Origin: Hyphomicrobiales bacterium
Lineage (GTDB): Bacteria; Pseudomonadota; Alphaproteobacteria; Rhizobiales; Rhizobiaceae
Direction: 5' to 3'
NCBI GenBank assembly: GCA_900469965.1
Contig: UBZP01000017.1
Coordinates: forward strand, 434,001-498,000
DNA length: 64,000 bases
Below the pieces are notes generated by a model that had not been told where the DNA came from, did no database searches, and saw only the letters and a list, made by a program, of their open reading frames with translations. How positions within the stretch are numbered: the stretch's first letter is position 1; the number at the start of each line of letters is the position of its first letter. Position numbers and translations under genes: made by a program. Shown one piece after another: positions 26,612-34,330 of this stretch.

Positions 26612-26728
26612 GGGCCGGTCCCTCCTCTCGGATGTGGCAGTGTTCCGGCATCCGTCCTTGCGGAAGTGGCGGCCCGGTCGCGCACTGACGCGCTCGGGCC
26701 GCCGGTCCGCCGCAGGACGGCTGTGGCC

Positions 26729-27733
26729 TTATTGGGCGAGCTTGGCTACATCCGTGACCCAGCGGGCGGATACGTAGGGCGAATAGTCGGAGAGGGCCGC
26801 CGGGATCTTGCCCTGCTCGAGCAGGAAGGCGGAGGTATCCGCCACCGCCTTCGCCGTGCCGCCGCCGAGCAGGGCCTCGCCGGCCTGCTCCTCGAGCGTC
26901 GGGAAGGTGTAGCCCTTGAGCAGGGTGGGCACGTCTTCCTGCCTGGCTCCGGTCAGGCGCGCGATTTTCTCGGCTTCCGGCGAGCTGGCATTCCAGGCGT
27001 CCGGATTGGCACGATAGGCCGCCGTCGCATTGCCCGTCACCTTCACGAAGGCCGTCACGACGTCAGGGTGCGCGTCTGCGAAGGCCTTGCTGACGATCCA
27101 GGCGTCGAAGGTCGGCCCGCCCCAACCGGCGACGTCGGCCGAGGTCGCAAGCACCTTGCCCGACGTCTTCAACTGGGCCAGGACGGGATCCCACACATAG
27201 GCGCCATCGATGTCTCCACGTTCCCAGGCCGCGGCGATCTCGGGCGGGCGCAGGTTGAGGATCTCGACGGCCTTCGGATCGACGTTCCAGTGCTTGAGCG
27301 CCGTCAGCAGGCTGTAGTGGGCCGTGGAGACGAAGGGTGTCGCGATCTTCTTGCCCACGAGGTCTTCCGGCTTTGCGGCCGACTTGACCGCCAGCGCTTC
27401 CGCCTCGCTGATCAGACCGACGACAAAGATGGTCTCGATGGGCAGCTCGCGGCTTGCCGCGGCTGCCAGCGGCGACGAGCCGACATAGCCGATGTCGAGC
27501 GAGCCGGACGCGATCGCCGCGATGACGTCTGCGCCGCCGTCGAACTTCTGCCAGTTGATCTTGGCGCCGGTGGCCTTTTCATAGGTGCCGTCGGCCTGGG
27601 GGACCCGCGACGGCTCGACGATCGGCTGGTAGCCGATGTTGAGCGTCACGTCTTCGGCGGCTGCAGACTGGAACTGCGCTGTGAGGGCAAGGGCGGCCGT
27701 TGCCGCCAACAAGGCCCTGCGGGTGATGTTCAT
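26729..27733 (-). CDS. tauA: Taurine-binding periplasmic protein
   Basis: Exported receptor of 334 residues with a Sec signal (MNITRRALLAATAALALTA, cleavage after AAA near residue 26). The mature sequence closely follows TauA: IGYQPIVEPSRVPQADGTYEKATG, WQKFDGGADVIAAIASG, IGYVGSSPLAAAASRELPIE and AYVWDPVLAQLKTSGKVL. The ATG complementary to 27731-27733 has GGAGAGGACC upstream; the frame runs further but into the promoter. It imports taurine or a close alkanesulfonate for use as sulfur source. The upstream gap is AT-rich (TCGATAAAAATAG) and weakly resembles the sulfur-regulon element of this region. Confidence 0.9.
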   Translation of the reverse strand: MNITRRALLAATAALALTAQFQSAAAEDVTLNIGYQPIVEPSRVPQADGTYEKATGAKINWQKFDGGADVIAAIASGSLDIGYVGSSPLAAAASRELPIETIFVVGLISEAEALAVKSAAKPEDLVGKKIATPFVSTAHYSLLTALKHWNVDPKAVEILNLRPPEIAAAWERGDIDGAYVWDPVLAQLKTSGKVLATSADVAGWGGPTFDAWIVSKAFADAHPDVVTAFVKVTGNATAAYRANPDAWNASSPEAEKIARLTGARQEDVPTLLKGYTFPTLEEQAGEALLGGGTAKAVADTSAFLLEQGKIPAALSDYSPYVSARWVTDVAKLAQ

Positions 27734-28163
27734 GGTGGTCCTCTCCTCAATCTGATCCTGCCCCGCTCGATGCCGGCGGGTTGGATTTAAGCTATCTAAT
27801 CGATAAAAATAGTAGAGAAATTTTCGCCTCAAAGTTCAGGGGGCGCAGCAATTGATTTTGCGTCGTCTGTCGGCCGCTGAAGAATGCCTATCCGGCTGGA
27901 AGGCGGGGATGGATTTGCGTCGGTCCCATAATCGGCCGCGGGCAGGCGACGCGGGTGATGCCGAACGATTACGCCGCCTGCGCAAAAGTGATGGGCTTCC
28001 TGGAAAAGCACCTCAATATCATTGTTCTAGGGGCTATAAATTAATTACACAGTTTTTATATGATTTACGCAAATCCATGCCTAGAATGAGCCGGAATCAT
28101 TTCCATTGAGTGGCCGCTTCCAAGGCACACCAGACGTCGCAAGTTTTTTTAGAGTGGTCTGAA
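27734..28163. other. 430-base intergenic region between tauA and the Rrf2 regulator
   Basis: Divergent promoter region. Near tauA it contains CTATCTAATCGATAAAAATAGTAG (27792-27815), an AT-rich stretch that may be the tau promoter/operator. Near the regulator there is GGCTATAAATTAATTACACAG (28034-28054) followed by an AT-rich segment. Two open frames of 60-85 codons cross the middle on opposite strands, but neither has a ribosome site or recognisable sequence. I see no RNA structure I can name. Confidence 0.5.
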
Positions 28164-28628
28164 ATGCTGACGAAAAAAGGAAAATACGGCCTGAAGGCGC
28201 TCGTTGACCTGGCGCGACTGGCGCCCGGCGAGACGGCGTTCGTCAGCGAGATCGCCCTGCGCAACAACATTCCCAAGAAGTTCCTGGATACGATCCTGCT
28301 CGAGCTTCGCAACGCCGGCATGCTTCGCTCCAAGAAGGGGCCGGGCGGCGGTTACTCGCTTTCCCATCCGGCTTCCGAAATTCGCATTGGCCATGCCATT
28401 CGCGTCTTGGATGGTCCGCTGGCACCGATCCGTTGTGCGAGCCGTACGGCCTATGAGGCCTGCGAGGATTGCGCCGATCCGCAGGCCTGTCAGGTGCGCC
28501 GGGCGATGACAGAGGTCCGCGACGCCATTGCCGCGATCCTGGATACGATGACGCTCGAGCAGTTCGTCGCCGTTCCCGGTGCCGCTGCCATCATCGAGGA
28601 TGGGGAACCGGAGAAGCTGGCCGGTTGA
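28164..28628 (+). CDS. Rrf2-family regulator with four-cysteine motif
   Basis: Transcription factor of 154 residues. Winged helix about 1-75 (KYGLKALVDLARLA; SEIALRNNIPKKFLDTILLEL recognition region; SKKGPGGGYSLS wing) and a dimerisation helix at 110-130. Between them lie C91, C100, C103 and C109 (spacing x8-x2-x5), the region where IscR and NsrR bind an iron-sulfur cluster. A cluster or thiol-based sensor is therefore plausible. The family also includes CymR, the Bacillus cysteine regulator, and the gene sits amid organosulfur operons sharing an AT-rich element, so it is the best candidate for their repressor. The preferred start is the ATG in TCTGAAATGCTG; an in-frame GTG lies at 28110. Confidence 0.85.
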   Translation: MLTKKGKYGLKALVDLARLAPGETAFVSEIALRNNIPKKFLDTILLELRNAGMLRSKKGPGGGYSLSHPASEIRIGHAIRVLDGPLAPIRCASRTAYEACEDCADPQACQVRRAMTEVRDAIAAILDTMTLEQFVAVPGAAAIIEDGEPEKLAG

Positions 28629-28676
28629 GGCGACAAGCCAGCGGGAACCCTCGCGACCGAAAGTCTGCGGCGTGTC

Positions 28677-29801
28677 TCAAAGGTCTTCCGGGGGAGCGCG
28701 ATGCCGGTCGAGACGCAGGTTGCCCGCCTGACGCAGCATGTCGGCGGTTGGCGCGTGTTCTGCCTCCGGCTCGCCCGTTCCGTGGGTTCCCGAAGCCGGC
28801 GCGAATGCTGTTCCGGCAGCACCGACGGCATCGGCTGCGGCAAAGCGCGCTGCCGCTGCCGCCAGGTAGGCGTTGATCCGGTGCTGTTCGGCAATGCCGA
28901 TCTGGGCAGCGTCGATCGCCCGCCCGGCCTGCTCCATCGCGGCTTCGGCAGCCGATAGCCGCACCGAGGCAAGACCGATCGCAAGGGCATCCGGGGCACG
29001 CGCGTCCATCGCCTGTCGAAGCCGCATTCGGGCGACGCCGATGTGCGCCGCAGCCTCGAGCAGCAGGGCCAGCGCTTGCGGCACGTCCGTGCGCGGCGGT
29101 TCGGTGACGGAATGGAGCAGGGCGCCGTTGTCGACGAGCACGTCCTTCAGCAGCACGTGCTCCGGCGGCTGCAGACCCGTGGCGGTCGGCTCGCAGCTGT
29201 TGGCGACATAGTGCAGGCCGTCGATCCGGGCGGGCAGCAGCAGCCGGGCGCTCTTCCCGGTATCGGTCCGCGTCGGAACCAGCAGCCAGTCGGCATGGCG
29301 GGCGCAGGGCGTACAGAGCGCCTCTCCCCCCAGCCGCCAGCCGACGCCGCTCGCCGCCAGCGGGAGCGGAGCGCCGCTCTCGGCGCCGCGATGAACGGGC
29401 CGTGCCTCGCACAGCCTGCCCCCGGCCAGCGCCGCGGGGAAGACCGTGTTCTGCTGGCCCTCCGTCCCATAGCTACGGACCTGTTCCAGCGCCAGGAAAT
29501 GGGCGGCGAGGATTTCGGCCAGCGTCGCGGACGTCTCGGACGCGATCGCACAGATTTCTGCGAGCACCACGTTGGATGCGTCGAGGCCGCCGTGCTCGGT
29601 CGGGATCGAAACGCCGAGCAGGCCGGACCGGGCCAGGAGATCCAGCCGTGCCTGCGACGTCCCTGCCTGCGACGTCCCTGTCGCCGCCGTGGCGATCTCG
29701 AAACCGGAGGCCATGGCGTTCGCGATGGCAATCGCTTCGTCCTCCGCGCCGATCAGGGCGGCCGTCCGCACCGGTTGGCCAATCACTGGTGTCGTCCCCA
29801 T
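28677..29801 (-). CDS. Divergent acyl-CoA-dehydrogenase-like protein (degenerate SfnB relative)
   Basis: A 374-residue protein with the helical N- and C-terminal domains of acyl-CoA dehydrogenases (LDLLARSGLLGVSIPTEHGGLDASNVVLAEICAIAS). It is poorly conserved in the central beta domain. Where the two SfnB paralogues in this window have FYTTGSIFADW or YYTTGSLFADW, this one has LCTPCARHADW, and the paralogues' C-terminal segment RNART(I/L)(S/A)SHNP is absent. It may be an inactive or re-purposed paralogue. The ATG complementary to 29799-29801 is preferred because GAGGAG precedes it by 9 bases; the ATGs at 29819 and 29822 have no ribosome site. It contains an in-frame duplication of GTSQA. It is divergent from the DszA-type operon. 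Confidence 0.72.
   Translation of the reverse strand: MGTTPVIGQPVRTAALIGAEDEAIAIANAMASGFEIATAATGTSQAGTSQARLDLLARSGLLGVSIPTEHGGLDASNVVLAEICAIASETSATLAEILAAHFLALEQVRSYGTEGQQNTVFPAALAGGRLCEARPVHRGAESGAPLPLAASGVGWRLGGEALCTPCARHADWLLVPTRTDTGKSARLLLPARIDGLHYVANSCEPTATGLQPPEHVLLKDVLVDNGALLHSVTEPPRTDVPQALALLLEAAAHIGVARMRLRQAMDARAPDALAIGLASVRLSAAEAAMEQAGRAIDAAQIGIAEQHRINAYLAAAAARFAAADAVGAAGTAFAPASGTHGTGEPEAEHAPTADMLRQAGNLRLDRHRAPPEDL
29651..29680. repeat. 15-base perfect tandem duplication
   Basis: CCTGCGACGTCCCTG occurs twice with no spacer inside the acyl-CoA-dehydrogenase-like gene, adding five codons in frame (GTSQA twice). Perfect identity suggests a recent slippage event. Confidence 0.9.
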
Positions 29802-30066
29802 GTCGGCTGCTCCTCGCATCATGCAGTTCAGGACGCACGGACCTTATCAGAGTAGGGAGATCATATTCTATAAAAAATGTATAGATTGATGCTCCCGCCT
29901 GTGCTCCGATCTGAAAGGATCTGGGCCGTCGGGCAAACTGGCAATTGCCAAGAATGGCTGGAAAGGGAAAAACTGTTTCCGAAATTAGTACATAAAAAAG
30001 ATAGACTAACTGTGCTAATTCGTCGCCCCGCTCTAGGGTCTGTCCGTCTGGAGCTAGGAGCAGAAG
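29802..30066. promoter_or_regulatory. Regulatory region of the DszA-type operon
   Basis: Three elements stand out in this 265-base divergent gap. CATATTCTATAAAAAATG (29862-29879) has the TCTATA core of the sulfur-regulon element. TGGCAATTGCCA (29939-29950) is a perfect 12-base palindrome. AATTAGTACA (29983-29992) and TGTGCTAATT (30011-30020) form an inverted repeat with one mismatch and an 18-base spacer, only 47 bases before the start codon. The last pair looks like an operator of a dimeric regulator. A ribosome site GGAGCAGAAG precedes the gene. Confidence 0.55.
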
Positions 30067-31491
30067 ATGACCCGCCAAATCCGTTTCAACGCCTTCGATA
30101 TGAACTGCGTCGGCCACCAGTCGCCGGGATTGTGGGCCTACCCAGGTGACAAGTCCTGGAAATACAAGGACCTGGACTACTGGCAGGATCTGGCGCGCAC
30201 GCTCGAGCGCGGCATCTTCGACGGCATCTTCATTGCGGATGTGATCGGCTACTACGACGTCTACAAGGGCTCGAACTACCACGCGATCCACCAGGCGGCG
30301 CAGCTTCCGGTCAACGATCCGCTCCAGCTGGCAGCTCCGATCGCGCTTGCGACCGAACACCTCGGCATCGGGATTACCGCGTCGACGTCCTTCGAACATC
30401 CCTACACCTTCGCCCGCCGCATCGCGACCGCCGACCATCACACCAAGGGGCGCGTCGGCTGGAACATCGTCACCTCCTATCTGGAAAGCGGTGCGAAGAA
30501 CGTCGGCGAGGGCGGCCTGCGCCGCCACGACAACCGCTACGAGGTGGCGAACGAATATGTCGAGGTGCTCTACAAGCTGCTCGAAGGATCCTGGGAGGAA
30601 GGGGCCGTCGTTCGCGACGGGGAGAAGCGCATCTTCACCCATCCGGAGAAGGTCCACGAGATCGGCCACAAGGGCAAGTATTTCGATGTGCCGGGCTACG
30701 GGCTGACGGAGCCTTCGCCGCAGCGCACGCCGGTGCTCTACCAGGCGGGGGCTTCGGGACCGGGCAAGACCTTCGCCGCGCAGCACGCCGAATGCGTGTT
30801 CGTCGCCGCGCCGACCAAGTCGCTGCTGAAGGCCTACGTCGCCGAAATCCGTGCGCGCGCCGCCGCCGCCGGCCGTGATCCGAAGAAGATCTATATCTAC
30901 ACGCTGCTCACCATCATCACCGACGAGACGGAAGAGAAGGCGCAACAGAAATTCGAAGACTACAAGCGGTACGTTTCCTACGACGGCTCGCTCGTCTTCA
31001 TGTCGGGCTGGACCGGCATCGACTTCGGCCAGTACGCGCCGACGGATCTCGTCCGGAAGGTCGAGACCAACGCCATCCACTCGATCGTCGAGAACCTCGC
31101 GGGCGGCGACAAGTCCTGGACGATCGACGAACTCGCGCAGTTCGGCGGCATCGGCGGCATGGGGCCGGTCTTCGTCGGATCGCCGCAGCGCATCGCCGAC
31201 ATCCTGCAGGAGTGGGTCGAGGACACCGATGTCGACGGCTTCAACCTCGCCTATGCCGTCACACCCGGCAGCTTCGAGGACGTGGTCGATTTCATCGTGC
31301 CGGAATTGCAGAAGCGCGGCGCCTATCCGACCGCCTACAGGCCCGGCACGCTGCGCGAAAAGCTCTTCGGCGACGGCCCGTACCTGCCCGCGTCCCATCC
31401 GGCCAACGGCTACCGGGACATCGAGGCGGTCAAGCGACGGGAGGCGGACGCCGCCTCGTCGGTTTCCACCCTCAAGACGGCGAAGGGCTGA
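30067..31491 (+). CDS. Flavin-dependent monooxygenase, NtaA/SnaA/DszA (bacterial luciferase) family
   Basis: Two-component monooxygenase of 474 residues that would use FMNH2 from a separate reductase. The luciferase-like TIM barrel is recognisable from SPGLWAYPGDKSWKYKDLDYWQDLARTLERG, GIFIADVIGYYDVY, TEHLGIGITASTSFEHPY, RIATADHHTKGRVGWNIVTSY and YQAGASGPGKTFAAQHAE. It is most like DszA (dibenzothiophene sulfone monooxygenase) and NtaA, so it may oxygenate a sulfone, sulfonate or aminoacid chelate. It is the first gene of an operon with a LIV-type transporter and an SfnB/DszC-like enzyme. The flavin reductase at 48664 is the nearest candidate partner. Confidence 0.88.
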   Translation: MTRQIRFNAFDMNCVGHQSPGLWAYPGDKSWKYKDLDYWQDLARTLERGIFDGIFIADVIGYYDVYKGSNYHAIHQAAQLPVNDPLQLAAPIALATEHLGIGITASTSFEHPYTFARRIATADHHTKGRVGWNIVTSYLESGAKNVGEGGLRRHDNRYEVANEYVEVLYKLLEGSWEEGAVVRDGEKRIFTHPEKVHEIGHKGKYFDVPGYGLTEPSPQRTPVLYQAGASGPGKTFAAQHAECVFVAAPTKSLLKAYVAEIRARAAAAGRDPKKIYIYTLLTIITDETEEKAQQKFEDYKRYVSYDGSLVFMSGWTGIDFGQYAPTDLVRKVETNAIHSIVENLAGGDKSWTIDELAQFGGIGGMGPVFVGSPQRIADILQEWVEDTDVDGFNLAYAVTPGSFEDVVDFIVPELQKRGAYPTAYRPGTLREKLFGDGPYLPASHPANGYRDIEAVKRREADAASSVSTLKTAKG

Positions 31492-31498
31492 GACCGGT

Positions 31499-32266
31499 AT
31501 GGCGAGCCTGCTCGAACTCAGCGACGTATCGCTCTCCTTCCGCGGCGTGACGGCGCTGAATGCGCTGAGCTTTGCGGTGGCGCGCGGCGAGATCTGCGCC
31601 CTCATCGGCCCGAACGGGGCGGGCAAGAGCTCGCTGCTGAACGTCATCAACGGCGTCTACCGCGCCGACGCCGGCGACATCGTCTTCGACGGCCGTCGTT
31701 TCGAGGCGATCCGGCCGGGCAAGGCGGCGCGCCTCGGCATCGGCCGCACCTTTCAGCACAATGCGCTCTTCCGTCGCTTGACGGTGCGGGAGAACGTGCT
31801 GGCCGGGCTGTCCCGTCATGGCGGGGCGAGCTTCATCGAGAACGTGTTCCGCTTCGGCCGCGACCGGCAGGAGCGAAGGGACTTTTCCGCCCGCGCCGAC
31901 CGGGTGATCGCCTTCCTCGGTCTCGACGCCGCGCGCGACCGCATCGTCTCCACCCTGTCCTACGGGATCCAGAAGCGGGTGGACCTCGCCCGCGCGCTCG
32001 TCTCCGAACCGAAGCTCCTGCTGCTCGACGAGCCGATGGCCGGGATGAACCAGGACGAGAAGACGGAGATGAGCCGCATCATCGCCGAGGTTAACCGCGC
32101 CTTCGGCACCACCATCGTCCTGATCGAGCACGACGTCGGCATCGTGCTCGGGCTCGCCCATCACATCGTCGTCCTCGACTACGGCCGCAAGGTCGCCGAC
32201 GGCGCGCCGGATGCGGTGCGCAACGACCCGGACGTCATCGCCGCCTATCTCGGCACGGTTCACTGA
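31499..32266 (+). CDS. Branched-chain-type ABC ATPase (LivG-like)
   Basis: Nucleotide-binding subunit of a HAAT-family importer, 255 residues. Walker A GPNGAGKSS, the LivG-type Q-loop region GIGRTFQHNALFRRLTVRENVLAG, signature LSYGIQKRVDLARAL, Walker B LLLLDEPMAGMN and switch His LIEHDVGIVLGL are all present. The signature is LSYGIQ rather than LSGGQQ, which is common in LivG relatives (LSYGxQR). It starts 7 bases after the monooxygenase, so the substrate is probably the monooxygenase's organosulfur compound rather than leucine. Confidence 0.88.
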   Translation: MASLLELSDVSLSFRGVTALNALSFAVARGEICALIGPNGAGKSSLLNVINGVYRADAGDIVFDGRRFEAIRPGKAARLGIGRTFQHNALFRRLTVRENVLAGLSRHGGASFIENVFRFGRDRQERRDFSARADRVIAFLGLDAARDRIVSTLSYGIQKRVDLARALVSEPKLLLLDEPMAGMNQDEKTEMSRIIAEVNRAFGTTIVLIEHDVGIVLGLAHHIVVLDYGRKVADGAPDAVRNDPDVIAAYLGTVH

Positions 32267-32276
32267 GGAGACGGTG

Positions 32277-33158
32277 ATGGCATTCTTCCTGGAAACGCTG
32301 ATCGCGGGCCTCTTCGCCGGCCTCATGTACGGCCTCGTCGCCATCGGCTTCGTGCTGATCTACAAGGCCTCGGGCGTCTTCAATTTCGCGCAAGGGGCGA
32401 TGGTCTTCCTCGCCGCGCTCGTCTTCGTCACTCTGGTCGAGCGGGGCGTCCACTTCTGGGTGGCTTTCGCGGCGACCTCGGCGCTGATGGTTCTTGTCGC
32501 GATCGCCATCGAGGCGCTGGTGCTGCGGCCCCTGCGCAACCGCGATCCGCTGACGCTGTTCATGGCCACGCTCGGCCTGTCCTTCGTCATCGACGGCGCG
32601 ACCCAGTTCTTCCTCGGCACCGACGTCCACATGCTCGACATCGGCATCGAGGACATCGCGCAGGACTACGGCGGGCTGTTCATCAGCCAGTTCGACATCA
32701 TCGCATCCCTCATCGTCGTCGCGCTCGTCGCCGTGCTCGCGCTCGTCTTCAGCAAGACGCGGATGGGCATTTCGCTGAGGGCCGTCGCGGACGATACGCT
32801 TGCCGCGCAGTCGATCGGTATCCGGCTGCCGGTGATCTGGCGCATCGTCTGGAGCGTTGCGGGCATCGTGGCGCTGGTCGCCGGTCTTCTCTGGGGCGCG
32901 CGGCAGGGCGTGCAGTATTCGCTCTCGCTGGTGACGCTGAAGGCGCTCCCCGTGCTGATCATCGGCGGCTTCTCGTCGATCCCCGGCGCGATCGTCGGCG
33001 GGCTGATCGTCGGGGCGAGCGAGGCGCTTGCCGACATCTATCTCGGCCCGCTCGTCAACGGCAGCGTCTCCACCTGGTTCGCCTACATCCTCGCCGTCGC
33101 TTTCCTCCTCGTTCGCCCGGCCGGCCTTTTCGGCGACCGCGACATCGAAAGGGTCTGA
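32277..33158 (+). CDS. Branched-chain-type ABC permease (LivH-like)
   Basis: Inner-membrane subunit, 293 residues with about eight hydrophobic segments. The N-terminal GLFAGLMYGLVAIGFVLIYKASGVFNFAQGAMVFLAA is the classic LivH signature. The cytoplasmic loop FSKTRMGISLRAVADDTLAAQSIGI contacts the ATPase, and the end SSIPGAIVGGLIVGASEAL also fits. Ribosome site GAGGAGACGGTG, 10 bases after the LivG-like stop. It pairs with the LivM-like permease that follows. Confidence 0.9.
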   Translation: MAFFLETLIAGLFAGLMYGLVAIGFVLIYKASGVFNFAQGAMVFLAALVFVTLVERGVHFWVAFAATSALMVLVAIAIEALVLRPLRNRDPLTLFMATLGLSFVIDGATQFFLGTDVHMLDIGIEDIAQDYGGLFISQFDIIASLIVVALVAVLALVFSKTRMGISLRAVADDTLAAQSIGIRLPVIWRIVWSVAGIVALVAGLLWGARQGVQYSLSLVTLKALPVLIIGGFSSIPGAIVGGLIVGASEALADIYLGPLVNGSVSTWFAYILAVAFLLVRPAGLFGDRDIERV

Positions 33159-33161
33159 CCC

Positions 33162-34229
33162 ATGACCACCCTTCAGGACACGCTCCCCGACACCGGCCCG
33201 GCCGCGCCCATCCTTTCGAATGCCGCGTTGCTGCGCCTCGCAGTCGTCGCTGCCGGTCTCGTCGTCGCCTTCGGCATCGTTCCGGCCGTCGCCACCGACT
33301 ACTGGCTGAGCTCGATCATCATTCCGACCGTCGTCATGGGGCTTGCGGGCATCTCGCTCAACCTGCTGCAGGGCTATGCGGGACTGGTCTCGCTCGGCTC
33401 GGCCGCCTTCATGTCGGTCGGCGTCTTCTCCGCCTACAATCTGATCCTGCGCGTGCCCGGCCTGCCGCTGCCCGCAGTCCTCCTGCTTTCCGGGCTGATC
33501 GCGGCGGCCGTCGGTGTCTTCTTCGGACTGCCGGCGCTGCGGTTCAGGGGCTTCTACCTGGGCGCCTCGACGCTCGGCGCGCAGTTCTTCTTCCCGTGGC
33601 TATTCACCAACTACCCGTGGTTCTCGAACGACAGCCAGTCGTTGACGATCTCGGCGCCGCGTCTCGAATTCCTCGGCTACGATCTGCAATCGCCGGTCGG
33701 GCGCTACCTGTTCGTCGCCACCGTCACGGCGCTCCTGATCGGTCTCGCCTTCCTGGTGGTCCGCAGCCGGCTCGGCCGGGAATGGATGGCGATCCGCGAC
33801 CAGGAGACGGCCGCGTCCGTGCTCGGCATCCGCGTCGCCCGCCGCAAGCTGCAGGCCTATGCCATCAGTTCCTTCTTCCTCGGCATCACCGGCGTGCTCT
33901 GGGGTTTTGCCTATCTCGGCACCGCCGACGCCCACACCTACAATCTCGACAAGTCCTTCCAGGTCCTGTTCATCGTCCTCATCGGCGGAACGGCGACGAT
34001 CTTCGGCAACTTCCTCGGCGCCGCCTTCATCGTGCTGACGCCGATCCTGCTCGACCACCTCGTGCTGGCGGCGAACATCGCCTACCTCAGCGACCAGGGG
34101 GCGATCACCAACCTGCAGCGCGTCATCTTCGGCGCGATCATCATCTTCATCCTGATCAAGGAGCCGGACGGGCTGTCTGCCTGGATCCGGCGGGGTGCGG
34201 AAGCACTCCGGGCGCGGCCGAAAACCTAG
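33162..34229 (+). CDS. Branched-chain-type ABC permease (LivM-like)
   Basis: Second membrane subunit, 355 residues. LivM marks are visible as GLAGISLNLLQGYAGLVSLGSAAFMSVGVFSAY, GLPALRFRGFYLGASTLG, the coupling loop REWMAIRDQETAASVLGIRVARRKLQAYAISSFFLG, and IGGTATIFGNFLGAAFIVLTPILL. It begins 3 bases after the LivH-like stop. A 101-base gap to the binding-protein gene is the largest in this operon. Confidence 0.9.
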   Translation: MTTLQDTLPDTGPAAPILSNAALLRLAVVAAGLVVAFGIVPAVATDYWLSSIIIPTVVMGLAGISLNLLQGYAGLVSLGSAAFMSVGVFSAYNLILRVPGLPLPAVLLLSGLIAAAVGVFFGLPALRFRGFYLGASTLGAQFFFPWLFTNYPWFSNDSQSLTISAPRLEFLGYDLQSPVGRYLFVATVTALLIGLAFLVVRSRLGREWMAIRDQETAASVLGIRVARRKLQAYAISSFFLGITGVLWGFAYLGTADAHTYNLDKSFQVLFIVLIGGTATIFGNFLGAAFIVLTPILLDHLVLAANIAYLSDQGAITNLQRVIFGAIIIFILIKEPDGLSAWIRRGAEALRARPKT

Positions 34230-34330
34230 CCGCCGCCCAGGTTCCGTGCGGATCGGGCATGGCGCCGGATCTTCCGCCCGTTGTCGAAAGCCCCGGCGCC
34301 ATCCTCTCGAGCAACACCATGGGGGTAACC

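Noticed and set aside
26729-27733. Possible DszB-like desulfinase, since DszB has a NitT/TauT binding-protein fold
   Set aside because: The protein has a clear Sec signal peptide, TauA phrases throughout, and is coupled to TauB and TauC; it is a transporter receptor.
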